NCBI RefSeq assembly: GCF_014168815.1
Contig: NZ_AP021972.1
Span: 992,001-1,056,000, forward strand
DNA length: 64,000 nt
Reading direction: 5' to 3'
From: Klebsiella sp. WP3-W18-ESBL-02
GTDB lineage: Bacteria > Pseudomonadota > Gammaproteobacteria > Enterobacterales > Enterobacteriaceae
Part shown: piece by piece, positions 40,315 to 50,169 of the stretch
Layout: every line of letters begins with the position of its first letter
How positions within the stretch are numbered: the first letter of the stretch is position 1
Position numbers and translations under genes: made by a program
Notes under the pieces: model-generated
Told to the model about the DNA's origin: nothing
What the model saw: only the letters and a program-made list of their open reading frames with translations
Database searches by the model: none

Positions 40315-41168
40315 ACGCCACCCGATACCGACGTTCGCAGATGCAGCTGCGGCCAGTGCGCCGCTAACGAACGTTGCCCCAGCGCCCAGCGCAGATACTC
40401 TACATCGTGACGGCGGCGGTCGAGCATCAACCCGACAACGCTGCCGCTGTGCGCTACGTTCAGGCCATACAGGCTGCATGATTCAACCAGTGCCAGCAGC
40501 GCCGCAAACCCCGGCTTGGGCAGCAGAGTCTGGCTGGCGGTGGCGCTGAGCGTCGCCGCTTCGCCCAGCAGGCCAGCATCCTGACGTCTGCAGGAGCTTT
40601 GCACTTTTTCCCATGCCAGATCGAGCACCCCGGCGTTTGCCTCCAGCACCGCCTGGCGGGGTAATCGGTGATAGTCGACGGTGCGAAGCCGTAGCGGGCT
40701 TTCCAGTACCAGAAGGTCGAAATGCGGCGCGGGCTGGCAGGCAATTTGCGTGCGCGCGTGATGATGATCGAACAGGGTGGGGGCACAAAATAGCGTGCTG
40801 TCCGTCGGCTCCAGCGAAACGCATAGCGCGGCGAGCGCCGATTCGCTGAGCGTCTGGCCCAGATGATGCGCGGCGGCAACGGCGGTGGCGGCGATATCGG
40901 CGGTGCTGCTGGCCATTCCCTTAGCCAACGGAATCGTTGAGTGAATCTCTATGCGCAGCGAACGGCTTAGCGCCTGTGGATAGCCCAACTGGGCTAGCAG
41001 CCGGTTGAGCATCGCCCGCGCCAGGGGGCGCTCGTCGGCAAGCGGCGTTCCGTCGCGCACTTCCACCGTGCTGTACCAGTCAATCGGGCAAGAAACCAGC
41101 TTCTCACTGCCGAGAATCCAGCCCTGAATAAGTTCCCCACAGGAGGCGGGACAGCGCGCCACGCTCAT
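40299..41168 (-). CDS. pduX: L-threonine kinase PduX
   Basis: 289 residues from ATG 41168, which follows AAGGA; the frame is open 69 bases further upstream. A GHMP kinase: [20 protein letters not shown] at the N-terminus, the ATP loop [17 protein letters not shown], and [13 protein letters not shown] at the C-terminus, all close to Salmonella PduX. It phosphorylates L-threonine to supply CobD. In Salmonella both genes sit with the propanediol genes; here they flank the cbi operon, with pduX divergent from cbiA. Confidence 0.94.
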   Translation of the reverse strand: MSVARCPASCGELIQGWILGSEKLVSCPIDWYSTVEVRDGTPLADERPLARAMLNRLLAQLGYPQALSRSLRIEIHSTIPLAKGMASSTADIAATAVAAAHHLGQTLSESALAALCVSLEPTDSTLFCAPTLFDHHHARTQIACQPAPHFDLLVLESPLRLRTVDYHRLPRQAVLEANAGVLDLAWEKVQSSCRRQDAGLLGEAATLSATASQTLLPKPGFAALLALVESCSLYGLNVAHSGSVVGLMLDRRRHDVEYLRWALGQRSLAAHWPQLHLRTSVSGGVQLST

Positions 41169-41310
41169 GATTTTCCTTGCTTTGCCGAACGAAATATAAC
41201 TACCGTAAATAAATCTGCCGGTATTGTCATAGCGCAACGAAATCCTTCTTTTGCGGCGCTAGAGTAACCTGTTTTTATTTTATGCGGGCCGACGTGCCGG
41301 TATAAATCTG

Positions 41311-41470
41311 CAACCAACAGGTTTGGCATAGATTATGTGCCAGGGAAGGAGGTGTAAACCCTCCGCAGCCCCCGCTGCTGTGATGCTGACAACCCCGTAC
41401 ACACCACTGATCGACAGATCGGGAAGGACGGGCGAGGATGACGCTAAGCCAGAAGACCTGCCTGTTGGCC
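41311..41470 (+). promoter_or_regulatory. cobalamin (AdoCbl) riboswitch
   Basis: The conserved B12 box AGCCAGAAGACCTGCC is at 41447-41462. Upstream are the junction elements GGGAA...GGTGTAAA...CCTCCGCAGCCCCCGC and the GCTGACAACCCC region. The closing P1 stem pairs CCAACAGG (41314-41321) with CCTGTTGG (41461-41468). It precedes cbiA and would turn the operon off when adenosylcobalamin is plentiful. The 142 bases between the pduX start and the riboswitch probably hold the cbi promoter. Confidence 0.93.
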
Positions 41471-41555
41471 ATTAACAACAACTTCGGTGGGAAGTGGGTT
41501 GCTTTGAGTCGAACGGTCTCCGGACCGGGCGCACGCACGGCTATACCCGATGACC

Positions 41556-41575
41556 ACCCTGCATAGGGTCAGGGT
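41556..41575 (+). promoter_or_regulatory. hairpin covering the cbiA ribosome binding site
   Basis: ACCCT (41556-41560), loop GCAT, AGGGT (41565-41569). The AGGG in the right arm is correctly spaced (about seven bases) from the cbiA ATG at 41576, so the hairpin would hide the Shine-Dalgarno sequence. This fits a translational expression platform for the riboswitch, as known for Salmonella cbiA. Confidence 0.55.
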
Positions 41576-42949
41576 ATGGCAGCCAGACAGCACGCATTTG
41601 TTCTCGCCGGGACCGGCAGCGGCTGTGGTAAAACCACGGTAACGCTGGGTCTGCTTACGCTGTTACAGCGACGCGGCCTGCGCGTTCAGCCTTACAAAGT
41701 CGGGCCGGACTACCTTGATACCGGCTGGCACAGCGCCCTTAGCGGCGTTACCTCCCATAATCTCGACAGCTATATGCTGCCTGCCCCCACGCTTAATGCG
41801 CTGTTCTGCGAACATATGCAGCAGGCCGATGTTGCCGTCATTGAAGGCGTCATGGGCCTTTACGATGGCTACGGCACCGACCCTGATTATTGCAGCAGCG
41901 CGGCGATGGCGAAACAGCTGGGCTGTCCGGTGATTCTGCTGGTGGACGGTAAGGCGGTTTCAACTTCTATTGCCGCGACGGTGATGGGGTTTCAGCACTT
42001 CGATCCCCGCTTGAATATCGCTGGCGTCATCGTGAATCGCGTCAACAGCGAGGGCCACTTCCAGCTGCTTAAGCACGCCATTGAACGCTACTGCGGCCTT
42101 CCTGTGCTGGGCTATGTGCCGCACGTGGACGGCGTATCGTTGCCGGAGCGCCATCTTGGGCTGGTCACTGCCCGAGAATCGGCGCTCGACAATGGGCCAT
42201 GGCAAGACTTTGCTACCGTGCTGGAGCGAACGCTGGATGCCGATCGTCTGCTTGAACTGAGCGCATTGCGCACTTTACCTTCCGGCCAATGGCCGCCCAT
42301 GCCGGACTCCGGCGCGGGGCTGACGCTCGCCCTTGCCGATGATGAAGCCTTCAACTTCTACTACCCGGACAATCTGGCACTGCTGCTGCGTGCTGGCGTG
42401 AAGATTGTGCGCTTTAGCCCGCTGCATGACGCGGTGCTGCCCGATTGCCAGATGATCTGGCTCGGCGGCGGTTACCCGGAACTGCACGCCCGTGCCCTTG
42501 CAGATAACCAGCCAATGCTGACGCAGCTGCGCGCGGCGCACGAGCGCGGCGTGGCGATTTACGCCGAATGCGGCGGCCTGATGTACCTTGGCACCACGCT
42601 GGAAGATAAGAACGGTGATACCTACGCAATGGCCGATATTCTGCCCGGCCACAGCAAAATGGGCTCCCGGCTGACCCGCTTTGGCTACTGCGAAGCGCAG
42701 GCGCAGCAGCCAACGCTGCTCGCTGCTCCCGGCGACGTGCTGCGCGGCCACGAATTCCACTATTCCGATTTTACCGCCCAGACGCCTGCGGTGATGGCGT
42801 GCCGTAAAACCCGCGACGGCGCGGTGCTCCAGCAGTGGGCCGGTGGCTGGCAACGTGGCAATACTTTTGCCAGCTACCTGCATCTCCATTTTGCTCAGAA
42901 CCCGTCGATGCTCAACCACTGGTTTGCCGCCGCAAGGAGTGCCCAATGA
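41576..42949 (+). CDS. cbiA: cobyrinate a,c-diamide synthase CbiA
   Basis: 457 residues (Salmonella 459). Amidates the a and c carboxylates of cobyrinate using glutamine and ATP. N-terminal ATPase with P-loop GTGSGCGKTT, then a class-I-like glutaminase domain with Cys in YAECGGLMYLG and a C-terminal His-rich end SYLHLHF. The start codon ATG 41576 is controlled by the upstream leader. First of seventeen cbi genes; cbiB overlaps by four bases. Confidence 0.96.
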   Translation: MAARQHAFVLAGTGSGCGKTTVTLGLLTLLQRRGLRVQPYKVGPDYLDTGWHSALSGVTSHNLDSYMLPAPTLNALFCEHMQQADVAVIEGVMGLYDGYGTDPDYCSSAAMAKQLGCPVILLVDGKAVSTSIAATVMGFQHFDPRLNIAGVIVNRVNSEGHFQLLKHAIERYCGLPVLGYVPHVDGVSLPERHLGLVTARESALDNGPWQDFATVLERTLDADRLLELSALRTLPSGQWPPMPDSGAGLTLALADDEAFNFYYPDNLALLLRAGVKIVRFSPLHDAVLPDCQMIWLGGGYPELHARALADNQPMLTQLRAAHERGVAIYAECGGLMYLGTTLEDKNGDTYAMADILPGHSKMGSRLTRFGYCEAQAQQPTLLAAPGDVLRGHEFHYSDFTAQTPAVMACRKTRDGAVLQQWAGGWQRGNTFASYLHLHFAQNPSMLNHWFAAARSAQ

Positions 42950-43905
42950 CGCTGCTGGCCTGGTGCCTGGCCTGGGGGCTTGATTTCATCATCGGCGACC
43001 CGCACAGCTGGCCGCATCCAGTGCGCTGGATAGGCAACCTGATTAACGCCGTGCAGCGCGCGGTGCGCAGGATGTGTCATACCGACCTTGCGCTGCGTAT
43101 TGGCGGCGGGGTGATGTGGCTGGTGGTGGTGGGGCTGAGTTACGCCGTTGCCTGGGGCGTGCTGCACCTCGCCGCGAGCGTGCATCCGTGGCTGGGTTTT
43201 GGCGTTGAGGTGTGGATGATTTTCACGGTGCTGGCCGGGCGCTGCCTGGCGCAGTCGGCGCAGGCGGTCGAACGTCCGCTGCGGGCAGGCGATCTTGCCG
43301 AAAGCCGTATCAAGCTGTCGTGGATTGTCGGGCGCGATACCTCACAGCTACAGCCGGAACAGATCAACCGCGCGGTGGTGGAGACGGTGGCGGAAAACAC
43401 CGTCGACGGCATTATCGCGCCGCTCTTCTTCCTGTTGCTCGGCGGCGCGCCGCTGGCGATGGCCTACAAAGCGGTGAACACCCTCGACTCGATGGTGGGT
43501 TACAAGCACGAAAAATACCGGGCAATTGGCATGGTCAGCGCGCGTCTCGACGACGTGGCGAACTTCATTCCCGCGCGTCTGAGCTGGCTGCTGATTGGCC
43601 TTGCCGCCTTTATCTGCCGCGATAATGGCGCGCGCGCGCTGCGTATCGGCTGGCGCGACCGTAAAAACCACAGCAGCCCCAACTGCGCCTGGTCTGAAGC
43701 GACCGTCGCCGGGGCGCTGGGCATCCGTCTTGGCGGCCCTAACGACTATTTTGGCGAGCGGGTGAACAAGCCGTGGATTGGCGACGCGCATCGCCCGATT
43801 GCCATTGATGATATTTCCCGAACGATTCGACTGATGTGGGTAGCGTCAACGCTGGCCCTGCTGCTGTTTATGGCGGTCAGGTTCTGGCTTATCGGCGTGG
43901 CCTGA
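42946..43905 (+). CDS. cbiB: adenosylcobinamide-phosphate synthase CbiB
   Basis: 319 residues, the Salmonella length. An inner-membrane enzyme that joins aminopropanol phosphate (from PduX and CobD) to adenosylcobyric acid. Signatures are FIIGDPHSWPHPVRWIG at the N-terminus, VETVAENTVDGIIAPLFF and TLDSMVGYKHEKYRAIG. ATG 42946 overlaps the cbiA stop; an upstream in-frame start is inside cbiA and unneeded. Confidence 0.96.
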   Translation: MTLLAWCLAWGLDFIIGDPHSWPHPVRWIGNLINAVQRAVRRMCHTDLALRIGGGVMWLVVVGLSYAVAWGVLHLAASVHPWLGFGVEVWMIFTVLAGRCLAQSAQAVERPLRAGDLAESRIKLSWIVGRDTSQLQPEQINRAVVETVAENTVDGIIAPLFFLLLGGAPLAMAYKAVNTLDSMVGYKHEKYRAIGMVSARLDDVANFIPARLSWLLIGLAAFICRDNGARALRIGWRDRKNHSSPNCAWSEATVAGALGIRLGGPNDYFGERVNKPWIGDAHRPIAIDDISRTIRLMWVASTLALLLFMAVRFWLIGVA

Positions 43906-43915
43906 GGAGCACTGC

Positions 43916-44551
43916 ATGAACTATATCCAGCAACCGCAAGCGATTGAGCGCAAAAGCTTCGAGATTATCAGCGAGATTATCGCGCAAACGCGCCCGGAGT
44001 ATCGCTTCGCCAGCCCCTTGCACGAAGCGATTATCAAACGGGTGATCCACACCACCGCCGACTTCGAGTGGCTGGATATTTTGTGGTTCTCGCCGGATGC
44101 ATTAACCCGCCTGTGCGAGGCGCTGAGCCGCCCGTGCACGCTCTACACCGACACCACCATGGTACTTTCCGGCATCAACAAAAACCTGCTGGCCACCTTC
44201 GGCGGCGAGTGCCGCTGCTACATCAGCGACCCGCGCGTGGTGCGCGAGGCCAAAGCGCAGGGCATTACCCGCTCGATGGCGGCGGTGGACATTGCCGCCA
44301 AAGAGGAGGGCGACAAAGTGTTTGTCTTCGGTAATGCGCCAACCGCGCTGTTTCGCCTGATGGAGCATAACGCGCTGGAGGTCGGCGGGGTGATTGGCGT
44401 GCCGGTCGGGTTTGTCGGTGCGGCGGAATCCAAAGAGGCGCTGAGCAAAAGCAGCCTGCCGGGCATTGCCGCGCTGGGGCGTAAAGGTGGCAGCAACGTT
44501 GCGGCGGCGATCGTCAACGCCATTCTCTACCATCTGCAGGGGGCGCGATGA
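43916..44551 (+). CDS. cbiC: cobalt-precorrin-8 methylmutase CbiC
   Basis: 211 residues (Salmonella 210). Moves a methyl group from C11 to C12 to give cobyrinate. The active-site His lies in [11 protein letters not shown] and TMVLSGINK is a family stretch; [14 protein letters not shown] is near the C-terminus. ATG 43916 follows GAGGAG, ten bases after cbiB. Four-base overlap with cbiD. Confidence 0.96.
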   Translation: MNYIQQPQAIERKSFEIISEIIAQTRPEYRFASPLHEAIIKRVIHTTADFEWLDILWFSPDALTRLCEALSRPCTLYTDTTMVLSGINKNLLATFGGECRCYISDPRVVREAKAQGITRSMAAVDIAAKEEGDKVFVFGNAPTALFRLMEHNALEVGGVIGVPVGFVGAAESKEALSKSSLPGIAALGRKGGSNVAAAIVNAILYHLQGAR

Positions 44552-45687
44552 GCGAGCCCGCCTTTGATGCCCCGGTGTGGCATAACGGCAAAGCGCTGCG
44601 CAAAGGCTACACCACCGGCTCCAGCGCCACGGCGGCGGCGAAAGTCGCCGCGCTGATGGTGATGCGCCAGCACCTGATTCACCAGATCTCGATTGTCACG
44701 CCGTCGGGCGTGACGCTAAACCTGAATGTCGAATCCCCGCACGTCGAAGGCCAGCAGGGTATTGCCGCCATCCGCAAAGATGGCGGCGATGATATCGACG
44801 CTACCCACGGGATGCTGATTTTTGCTCGCGTCACCGTCAACGACAGCGGCGAGATTATCCTGCGCGGCGGCGAAGGTGTTGGCACCGTTACCCGCAAAGG
44901 CATCGGGTTGCCCATCGGCAGCGCGGCGATTAATCGTACCCCGCGACACACCATTGAAACCGCCGTTCGTGAAGCCATCGGCCCGGCGCGCGGCGCAGAG
45001 GTGGAGATTTTTGCCCCAGAGGGCGAAGAGCGGGCGAAGAAAACCTATAACGCGCGGCTGGGCATTCTGGGCGGCATTTCGATTATTGGCACCACCGGTA
45101 TCGTGACGCCGATGTCGGAAGAGAGCTGGAAACGCTCGCTGGCGTTGGAACTGGAGATGAAACGTGCCGCCGGGTTGGCGCGCGTGGTGCTGGTACCGGG
45201 CAACCACGGCGAACGCTTCGTACGCGAGCAGATGGGCATTGACTCGCAGGTGGTGGTCACCATGAGCAACTTTGTCGGCTACATGATTGAAGAGTCGGTG
45301 CGCCTTGGCTTCCGCCAGATTGTGCTGATTGGCCACCCCGGCAAGCTGGTCAAAATCGCCGCCGGGATTTTCCACACCCACAGCCATATCGCCGACGGGC
45401 GCATGGAGACGTTGGTGGCCCATCTGGCGCTGCTCGGCGCGCCCCTTGAACTGCTCACTCTGGTGAGCGAGTGCGACACCACCGAAGCGGCAATGGAACA
45501 CATTGACGCTCACGGCTTCCAGAAAATCTACAACCATCTGGCCAAGCGCATCTGCCAGCGTGTGCTGGAGCGGCTGCGCTTCACGCAAAATCCGCCCATC
45601 TGCGATGCCATCATGTTTGCCTTTGATAACCAGATCCTCGGCAGCAATCGCCCGGTCAACGAGATCGTCAAGGACATGCAATGTTAA
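44548..45687 (+). CDS. cbiD: cobalt-precorrin-5B C1-methyltransferase CbiD
   Basis: 379 residues, the Salmonella length. Methylates C1 of the corrin ring using S-adenosylmethionine; its fold is unrelated to the other cobalt-precorrin methylases. [16 protein letters not shown] near the N-terminus and [18 protein letters not shown] are family landmarks. ATG 44548 overlaps cbiC, and seven bases overlap cbiE. Confidence 0.96.
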   Translation: MSEPAFDAPVWHNGKALRKGYTTGSSATAAAKVAALMVMRQHLIHQISIVTPSGVTLNLNVESPHVEGQQGIAAIRKDGGDDIDATHGMLIFARVTVNDSGEIILRGGEGVGTVTRKGIGLPIGSAAINRTPRHTIETAVREAIGPARGAEVEIFAPEGEERAKKTYNARLGILGGISIIGTTGIVTPMSEESWKRSLALELEMKRAAGLARVVLVPGNHGERFVREQMGIDSQVVVTMSNFVGYMIEESVRLGFRQIVLIGHPGKLVKIAAGIFHTHSHIADGRMETLVAHLALLGAPLELLTLVSECDTTEAAMEHIDAHGFQKIYNHLAKRICQRVLERLRFTQNPPICDAIMFAFDNQILGSNRPVNEIVKDMQC

Positions 45688-46286
45688 CCGTCGTCGGAAT
45701 GGGCCCGGCGGGCGTACAGCTGATGACGCCGCAGGCCGTGGAGTCGGTGAAACAAGCTGATGCGCTGGTTGGCGGCGTGCGCCATCTGGCGCAGTTTCCG
45801 GCGTTTGATGGTGAACGCTGCCCGCTGGGCGCCAATATTCCCCAGGTGCTGGCGTGGATTGAGGCGCGACAGGCGCAAAACGTGGTGGTGCTGGCCTCCG
45901 GCGACCCGCTGTTTTACGGCATCGGCACGCGGCTTATTGCCCATTTTGGCCGTGAAAACGTGCGGGTGATCCCCGGCGTCAGCGCCGTGCAATACCTGTG
46001 CGCGCAGGCGGGCATTGATATGAACGACATGTGGCTGACCAGCAGCCACGGGCGCGAGGTGGATTTCGACAGGCTGGCGAGCCACCGCAAGGTGGCGATG
46101 GTCACCGACAAACGCTGCGGCCCGAAAGCCATCGCCGCTGAACTGGTGGCGCGCGGTAAGGGACACCGCTGGATGGTGATTGGCGAAAACCTGGCGCAGG
46201 ACAACGAACGCATCCACTGGCTGCCGGTTAGCGCCGTGGAGCGCGATTATGAGATGAACACGGTGGTGATCCTCGATGAAAGATGA
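45681..46286 (+). CDS. cbiE: cobalt-precorrin-7 C5-methyltransferase CbiE
   Basis: 201 residues. A tetrapyrrole methylase: [11 protein letters not shown] at the start, [14 protein letters not shown] as the SAM loop, and [13 protein letters not shown]. It methylates C5 and works with CbiT; in aerobic bacteria the two are fused as CobL. It overlaps cbiT by 11 bases, consistent with that partnership. Confidence 0.95.
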   Translation: MLTVVGMGPAGVQLMTPQAVESVKQADALVGGVRHLAQFPAFDGERCPLGANIPQVLAWIEARQAQNVVVLASGDPLFYGIGTRLIAHFGRENVRVIPGVSAVQYLCAQAGIDMNDMWLTSSHGREVDFDRLASHRKVAMVTDKRCGPKAIAAELVARGKGHRWMVIGENLAQDNERIHWLPVSAVERDYEMNTVVILDER

Positions 46287-46845
46287 GCTGTTTTTACGCG
46301 GCGAAAAGGTGCCGATGACCAAAGAGGCAGTGCGCGCGCTGGCGCTCTCAAAACTTGAGCTGCACGGTGCGAGTCACCTGATTGATATTGGCGCAGGCAC
46401 CGGCAGCGTGTCGATTGAAGCCGCGCTGCAAAATCCGGCGCTGACGGTGACGGCGATTGAGCGCAATCCGGCGGCGCTGCATCTGCTGGCGGAAAACTGT
46501 CAGCGCTTTGAGTGCCGGAATATTCACATCGTAGAAGGCGAAGCGCCGCTGACGGTTGATGCGCTCGCCGACGCGGTCTTTATGGGCGGCAGCGGCGGCC
46601 ATCTCTGCGCGCTTATCGACTGGTCTCTGCGCCAGCTTCGCCCGGGCGGGCGTCTGGTGATGACCTTTATTTTGCAGGAGAACCTGCACTGTGCTCTCGA
46701 GCATCTCCAGCGCGTCGGAGTCCCGGCGGTTGACTGCCAGCAGTTGAATGTTTCAACGCTGACGGCGCTGGGCACCGGTCACTATTTTAAACCGCACAAT
46801 CCCGTTTTTGTGCTTGCTTGTCACAAGGAGCGACACCATGGCTGA
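46276..46845 (+). CDS. cbiT: cobalt-precorrin-6B C15-methyltransferase/decarboxylase CbiT
   Basis: 189 residues (Salmonella 192). A Rossmann-type methyltransferase with [16 protein letters not shown] (SAM motif I) and AIERNPAAL. It methylates C15 and removes the acetate side chain at C12. ATG 46276 lies within the end of cbiE. A leading [20 protein letters not shown] is typical of the family. It overlaps cbiF by eight bases. Confidence 0.95.
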   Translation: MKDELFLRGEKVPMTKEAVRALALSKLELHGASHLIDIGAGTGSVSIEAALQNPALTVTAIERNPAALHLLAENCQRFECRNIHIVEGEAPLTVDALADAVFMGGSGGHLCALIDWSLRQLRPGGRLVMTFILQENLHCALEHLQRVGVPAVDCQQLNVSTLTALGTGHYFKPHNPVFVLACHKERHHG

Positions 46846-47611
46846 GGCTTTTGATACACGCTGCGTTTGGTTCGTCGGCGCCGGGCCGGGCGACCGCGAA
46901 CTGATTACTCTGAAAGGCTACCGCCTGCTGCAACAGGCGCAGGTGGTGATTTACGCCGGTTCGCTGATTAACCCCGAACTGCTGAGCTACTGCCCGGCGG
47001 AAGCCGAGTGCCACGACAGCGCCGAGCTGCACCTTGAGCAAATCCTCGACCTGATGGAAGCGGGCGTGAAGACCGGAAAAACGGTGGTGCGCCTGCAAAC
47101 CGGCGACGTGTCGCTGTACGGTTCGGTGCGCGAGCAGGGCGAAGAGCTGACCCGTCGCGGCATTGACTGGCAGGTGGTGCCGGGCGTCAGCGCGTTTCTC
47201 GGCGCGGCGGCGGAGCTGGGCGTCGAGTACACGGTACCGGAAGTCTCGCAAAGCCTGATCATCACTCGCCTGGAAGGGCGTACGCCGGTGCCAGAGCGCG
47301 AACAGCTGGAATCCTTTGCCCAGCATCGCACCTCAATGGCGATTTACCTCTCCGTACAGCGCATCAACAAAGTCGCCGAGCGGCTGATTGACGGCGGCTA
47401 CCCGGCGACCACGCCGGTGGCGGTGATTTACAAGGCTACCTGGCCCGAGAGCCAGACCGTACGCGGTACGCTTTTGGATATCGCCGATAAAGTGCGCGAT
47501 GCCGACATCCGTAAAACGGCGCTGATCCTGGTCGGGGATTTTCTCGGCGAGGAATACCACTACTCGCGCCTCTACGCCGCAGATTTTAGCCATGAATACC
47601 GCAAAGCCTGA
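46838..47611 (+). CDS. cbiF: cobalt-precorrin-4 C11-methyltransferase CbiF
   Basis: 257 residues, the Salmonella length, from ATG 46838 after AAGGAG. The frame opens 30 bases earlier inside cbiT, but the ribosome site favours this start. Tetrapyrrole methylase motifs: [38 protein letters not shown] and [13 protein letters not shown]. It methylates C11. It overlaps cbiG by 20 bases. Confidence 0.95.
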   Translation: MAEAFDTRCVWFVGAGPGDRELITLKGYRLLQQAQVVIYAGSLINPELLSYCPAEAECHDSAELHLEQILDLMEAGVKTGKTVVRLQTGDVSLYGSVREQGEELTRRGIDWQVVPGVSAFLGAAAELGVEYTVPEVSQSLIITRLEGRTPVPEREQLESFAQHRTSMAIYLSVQRINKVAERLIDGGYPATTPVAVIYKATWPESQTVRGTLLDIADKVRDADIRKTALILVGDFLGEEYHYSRLYAADFSHEYRKA

Positions 47612-48647
47612 GCGCATTGCGCTGTTCTGCCTGACCCCCGGCGGCGTCGCGCTGGCCAGGCGGCTACACTCGGCGCTGCCGATGACCTGCTTTACCCGCG
47701 AAGGGCTGGTGGTGGAGGGATTCCTGCCTTTTGACGGCAGCTTTTCCCGTACCGTGCAGCGGGCATTTACGCACTATTCAGCGCTGGTGTTTATCGGCGC
47801 GACCGGCATCGCGGTACGCGTGCTGGCGCCGCTGCTGGTTGATAAGCTCCGCGACCCGGCGGTGGTGGTGATTGATGAACGCGGCCAGCACGTGATTAGC
47901 CTGCTTTCCGGCCACGTGGGCGGCGCGAACGACCTGGCACGACGGTTGGCGGGCATTCTCGACGTGGAGCCGGTCATCACCACCGCCACCGACGTGAATG
48001 AGGTGGCGGCGCTGGATACGCTGGCCTGTCAGCTCAACGCGCGGATGCACGACTTTCGCGCCGCGGTAAAGGCGGTTAACCAAATGCTCGTCAGCCAGCA
48101 GCGGGTTGGGCTGTGGTGGGACGACCGTTTTAGCGCTGATATTCGCCGCTGCGACCTACGCGGTTTTATTCCGGTTACCGATCTTCATACGCTGCCCGAC
48201 CTCGATGGGCTGGTGTGTATCACCTTGCGTAAAACGTTACCCGATCTGCCGGTGCCCCATTGGAAGCTGGTCCCGCGGCGCATCGTTGCGGGCATTGGCT
48301 GCCGTCGCGGCACCCCGCGCGAGCTGATTAGCGCGCTGCTGATGCGCCAGCTGGCACTTCAGCAGTTGGACCCGCTGGCGCTGAAGGCTATCGGCAGCAT
48401 TGTCCTTAAGCAGGATGAACTGGGGCTGATTCAGTTGGCAAGCGACCTCGACGTACCGTTTGAGGTGTTTAGCGTGTCCGCTCTGCGCGAGCATGAGCAC
48501 CGTTTTCCCTCATCGCTGTTTGTCAAACAAACGGTCGGCGTTGGCAGCGTTTCCGGCCCGTCGGCATGGCTGTTAAGCGATGGGCACTTACTCGGTGGAA
48601 CCCTGCGTGAACAGGGGATCACCATTACTTTGGGAGTCACATACTGA
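47592..48647 (+). CDS. cbiG: cobalt-precorrin-5A hydrolase CbiG
   Basis: 351 residues. Opens the delta-lactone made during ring contraction and releases the two-carbon fragment as acetaldehyde. [16 protein letters not shown] and [15 protein letters not shown] in the N-terminal half, and [13 protein letters not shown] with [14 protein letters not shown] in the C-terminal domain, mark the family. ATG 47592 is inside cbiF. Its stop shares one base with the cbiH start. Confidence 0.95.
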   Translation: MNTAKPERIALFCLTPGGVALARRLHSALPMTCFTREGLVVEGFLPFDGSFSRTVQRAFTHYSALVFIGATGIAVRVLAPLLVDKLRDPAVVVIDERGQHVISLLSGHVGGANDLARRLAGILDVEPVITTATDVNEVAALDTLACQLNARMHDFRAAVKAVNQMLVSQQRVGLWWDDRFSADIRRCDLRGFIPVTDLHTLPDLDGLVCITLRKTLPDLPVPHWKLVPRRIVAGIGCRRGTPRELISALLMRQLALQQLDPLALKAIGSIVLKQDELGLIQLASDLDVPFEVFSVSALREHEHRFPSSLFVKQTVGVGSVSGPSAWLLSDGHLLGGTLREQGITITLGVTY

Positions 48648-49372
48648 TGTTAAGCGTAATTGGGATCGGCCCTGGCTCGCAGGCCATGATGACCATGGAG
48701 GCCGTCGAGGCGCTGCAGGCGGCAGAAATCGTCGTCGGCTACAAAACCTATACCCACCTGGTGAAAGCCTTTACCGGCGATAAGCAGGTGATCAAAACCG
48801 GGATGTGCAAAGAGATTGAACGCTGTCAGGCGGCGATTGAACTGGCGCAGGCCGGGCACAACGTGGCGCTGATTAGCAGCGGTGATGCGGGCATTTACGG
48901 CATGGCGGGGCTGGTGCTGGAACTGGTCAGCAAACAGAAGCTGGACGTGGAAGTGCGCCTGATCCCGGGCATGACCGCCAGCATTGCGGCGGCCTCACTG
49001 CTGGGCGCGCCGCTGATGCACGACTTCTGCCATATCAGCCTGAGCGACCTGCTCACCCCGTGGCCGGTGATCGAGAAACGTATTATCGCCGCCGGGGAAG
49101 CCGACTTCGTTATCTGCTTCTACAACCCGCGCAGCCGGGGTCGCGAAGGGCATCTGGCGCGCGCCTTTGAACTGCTTTCCGCGGTTAAAAGCGCCGATAC
49201 GCCGGTGGGCGTGGTGAAGTCGGCCGGGCGCAAAAAGCAGGAAAAATGGCTCACTACGCTCGGCGCGATGGACTTTGAACCGGTGGACATGACCAGCCTG
49301 GTCATCGTCGGCAATAAAACCACCTATGTGCAGGACGGCCTGATGATCACGCCTAGAGGCTACGTGCTGTGA
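48647..49372 (+). CDS. cbiH: cobalt-factor III C17-methyltransferase CbiH
   Basis: 241 residues. A tetrapyrrole methylase that methylates C17 and contracts the ring. Motifs: [40 protein letters not shown] and LIPGMTASIAAASLLGAPL. ATG 48647 overlaps the cbiG stop by one base, and it overlaps cbiJ by four. Confidence 0.95.
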   Translation: MLSVIGIGPGSQAMMTMEAVEALQAAEIVVGYKTYTHLVKAFTGDKQVIKTGMCKEIERCQAAIELAQAGHNVALISSGDAGIYGMAGLVLELVSKQKLDVEVRLIPGMTASIAAASLLGAPLMHDFCHISLSDLLTPWPVIEKRIIAAGEADFVICFYNPRSRGREGHLARAFELLSAVKSADTPVGVVKSAGRKKQEKWLTTLGAMDFEPVDMTSLVIVGNKTTYVQDGLMITPRGYVL

Positions 49373-50169
49373 GTTTCGGTGACGTGCTGGTGGTGGGCGG
49401 CACCAGCGATGCGCGCGCGCTTTGCCTGCAGCTGGATGCCGCGCAGGTGCGCTACACCGTGTCGGTGGCGACACCCACCGGCGAAGCGCTGGCGGGCGAT
49501 ATTCAGGGGCAGGTGCGCTGCGGTCGTCTGGAGCGGGAAGAGATGGTCGCCTGGCTTCGTGAACACAACACACGCTGGGTGATTGATGCGTCGCACCCGT
49601 ATGCCGAAGCGGTCAGCCGCAACGTGCTGGACGCCTGTGCGCAAGCGGGTGTCCTGCTGAGTCGCTACCAGCGCCCGGATCAACGGGATGAACTGACGCA
49701 CCCGCTGCTGCACTACGTCGGCAGCATTGATGAAGCCTGTGAGCAGATTAAACCGCTGGGCCAGCGGGTGCTGCTGACCACTGGCAGCAAAGACCTGGCA
49801 CTGTGGCGCGCCGGGCTGCCGGAAAAAACGCTGCTGGCCCGCGTGCTGCCGGTGCCGAACGTGGTGCAGCAGTGCGCCGACCTCGGCTTTGGCGTGGGCG
49901 AGATTTTTGCTATCTGCGCGCCGTTCAGCGCGGAATTTAACGCCGCGTTTTATCGTCACTGCCGCGCCGACGTGGTGGTGACCAAAGCCTCCGGCGCGGA
50001 AGGCGGCTATCTGGAGAAGGTACAACCCTGCCTGGACGCCGGACTTCCCTGCATCGTGATTACCCGTCCGGCACCGCTGGTGTCCGGCGATGAACTACTG
50101 GAAAGTCAGTCCGCCTTTGCCGAGCGCTTAGCGCGCTGGTTGGCCGACGACAAAAGGAATCAAGCATGA
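49369..50169 (+). CDS. cbiJ: cobalt-precorrin-6A reductase CbiJ
   Basis: 266 residues (Salmonella 263), starting at GTG 49369 in a GTGA overlap with cbiH. It reduces the macrocycle with a nicotinamide cofactor. VLVVGGTSDARALC near the start, WVIDASHPYAEAVSRN and TKASGAEGGYLEKV are family landmarks. CobK is the aerobic equivalent. Overlaps cbiK by four bases. Confidence 0.94.
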   Translation: MSFGDVLVVGGTSDARALCLQLDAAQVRYTVSVATPTGEALAGDIQGQVRCGRLEREEMVAWLREHNTRWVIDASHPYAEAVSRNVLDACAQAGVLLSRYQRPDQRDELTHPLLHYVGSIDEACEQIKPLGQRVLLTTGSKDLALWRAGLPEKTLLARVLPVPNVVQQCADLGFGVGEIFAICAPFSAEFNAAFYRHCRADVVVTKASGAEGGYLEKVQPCLDAGLPCIVITRPAPLVSGDELLESQSAFAERLARWLADDKRNQA

